Notes under the pieces: model-generated
Databases searched by the model: none
What the model saw: only the letters and a program-made list of their open reading frames with translations
Told to the model about the DNA's origin: nothing
Made by a program: the position numbers and the translations under genes
Source: an uncultured Clostridia bacterium
GTDB lineage: Bacteria > Bacillota > Clostridia > Oscillospirales > Ruminococcaceae
DNA length: 6,829 bases
NCBI GenBank assembly: GCA_947302065.1
Contig: CAMYUO010000101.1
Coordinates: 1 to 6,829, forward strand
Direction of reading: 5' to 3'
Part shown: in pieces, positions 6,782-6,829 of the stretch
Layout: each line of letters opens with the position of its first letter
Position numbering within the stretch: position 1 is the first letter of the stretch

Positions 6782-6829
6782 GATTTTTGAGTTTAAAATA
6801 TTTTGATTTTTTTGCTTGAAATATGTATT

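Overview
The window looks like chromosomal DNA from an anaerobic, endospore-forming member of the Firmicutes class Clostridia, probably of the Ruminococcus/Oscillospiraceae type. Three things point there: a SpoIVA gene next to a SipL-like (SPOCS plus LysM) spore-coat gene, a secreted protein that joins BspA-type leucine-rich repeats to three CWB2 cell-wall-binding repeats, and strong Gram-positive ribosome-binding sites and promoters. Genus-level assignment is inference only.

Layout: (1) Positions 1-2738, minus strand, hold a two-gene spore morphogenesis operon. A SipL-like gene (2738 to 1173) is followed after 13 bases by spoIVA (1159 downward). SpoIVA runs off the left edge with about 386 codons present. 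The spoIVA Shine-Dalgarno overlaps the sipL stop codon. (2) Positions 2739-2923 are a divergent control region with three GTCTTAA repeats and a near-perfect sigma-A promoter facing right. (3) Positions 2924-5392, plus strand, encode an 822-residue secreted LRR-CWB2 surface protein, closed by a TTCG-loop terminator. (4) Positions 5434-5468 hold a terminator facing the other way, ending a second minus-strand operon. That operon is a membrane-anchored SH3-like protein (6658 to 6167) and a YgjP/DUF45-type metallopeptidase (6167 to 5475), overlapping by one base and read from a perfect TTGACA-17-TATAAT promoter at 6707-6735. (5) A terminator at 6751-6781 separates this operon from whatever lies to the right. 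The last 48 bases are AT-rich and show nothing I can name.

How the genes fit together: in C. difficile the LysM domain of SipL binds SpoIVA, the ATPase that polymerises on the forespore outer membrane as the coat foundation, so the first operon would encode both halves of a known protein pair. The LRR-CWB2 protein is a separate vegetative surface protein, judging by its sigma-A promoter. The SH3/metallopeptidase pair is a separate small operon whose biological role I cannot assign. There are no RNA genes, mobile elements or CRISPR arrays that I can support, and I see no clear evidence of an entirely new system. The most notable points are the coupled sipL-spoIVA arrangement, the very cysteine-rich SipL-like protein, and the spaced repeats in the divergent control region.
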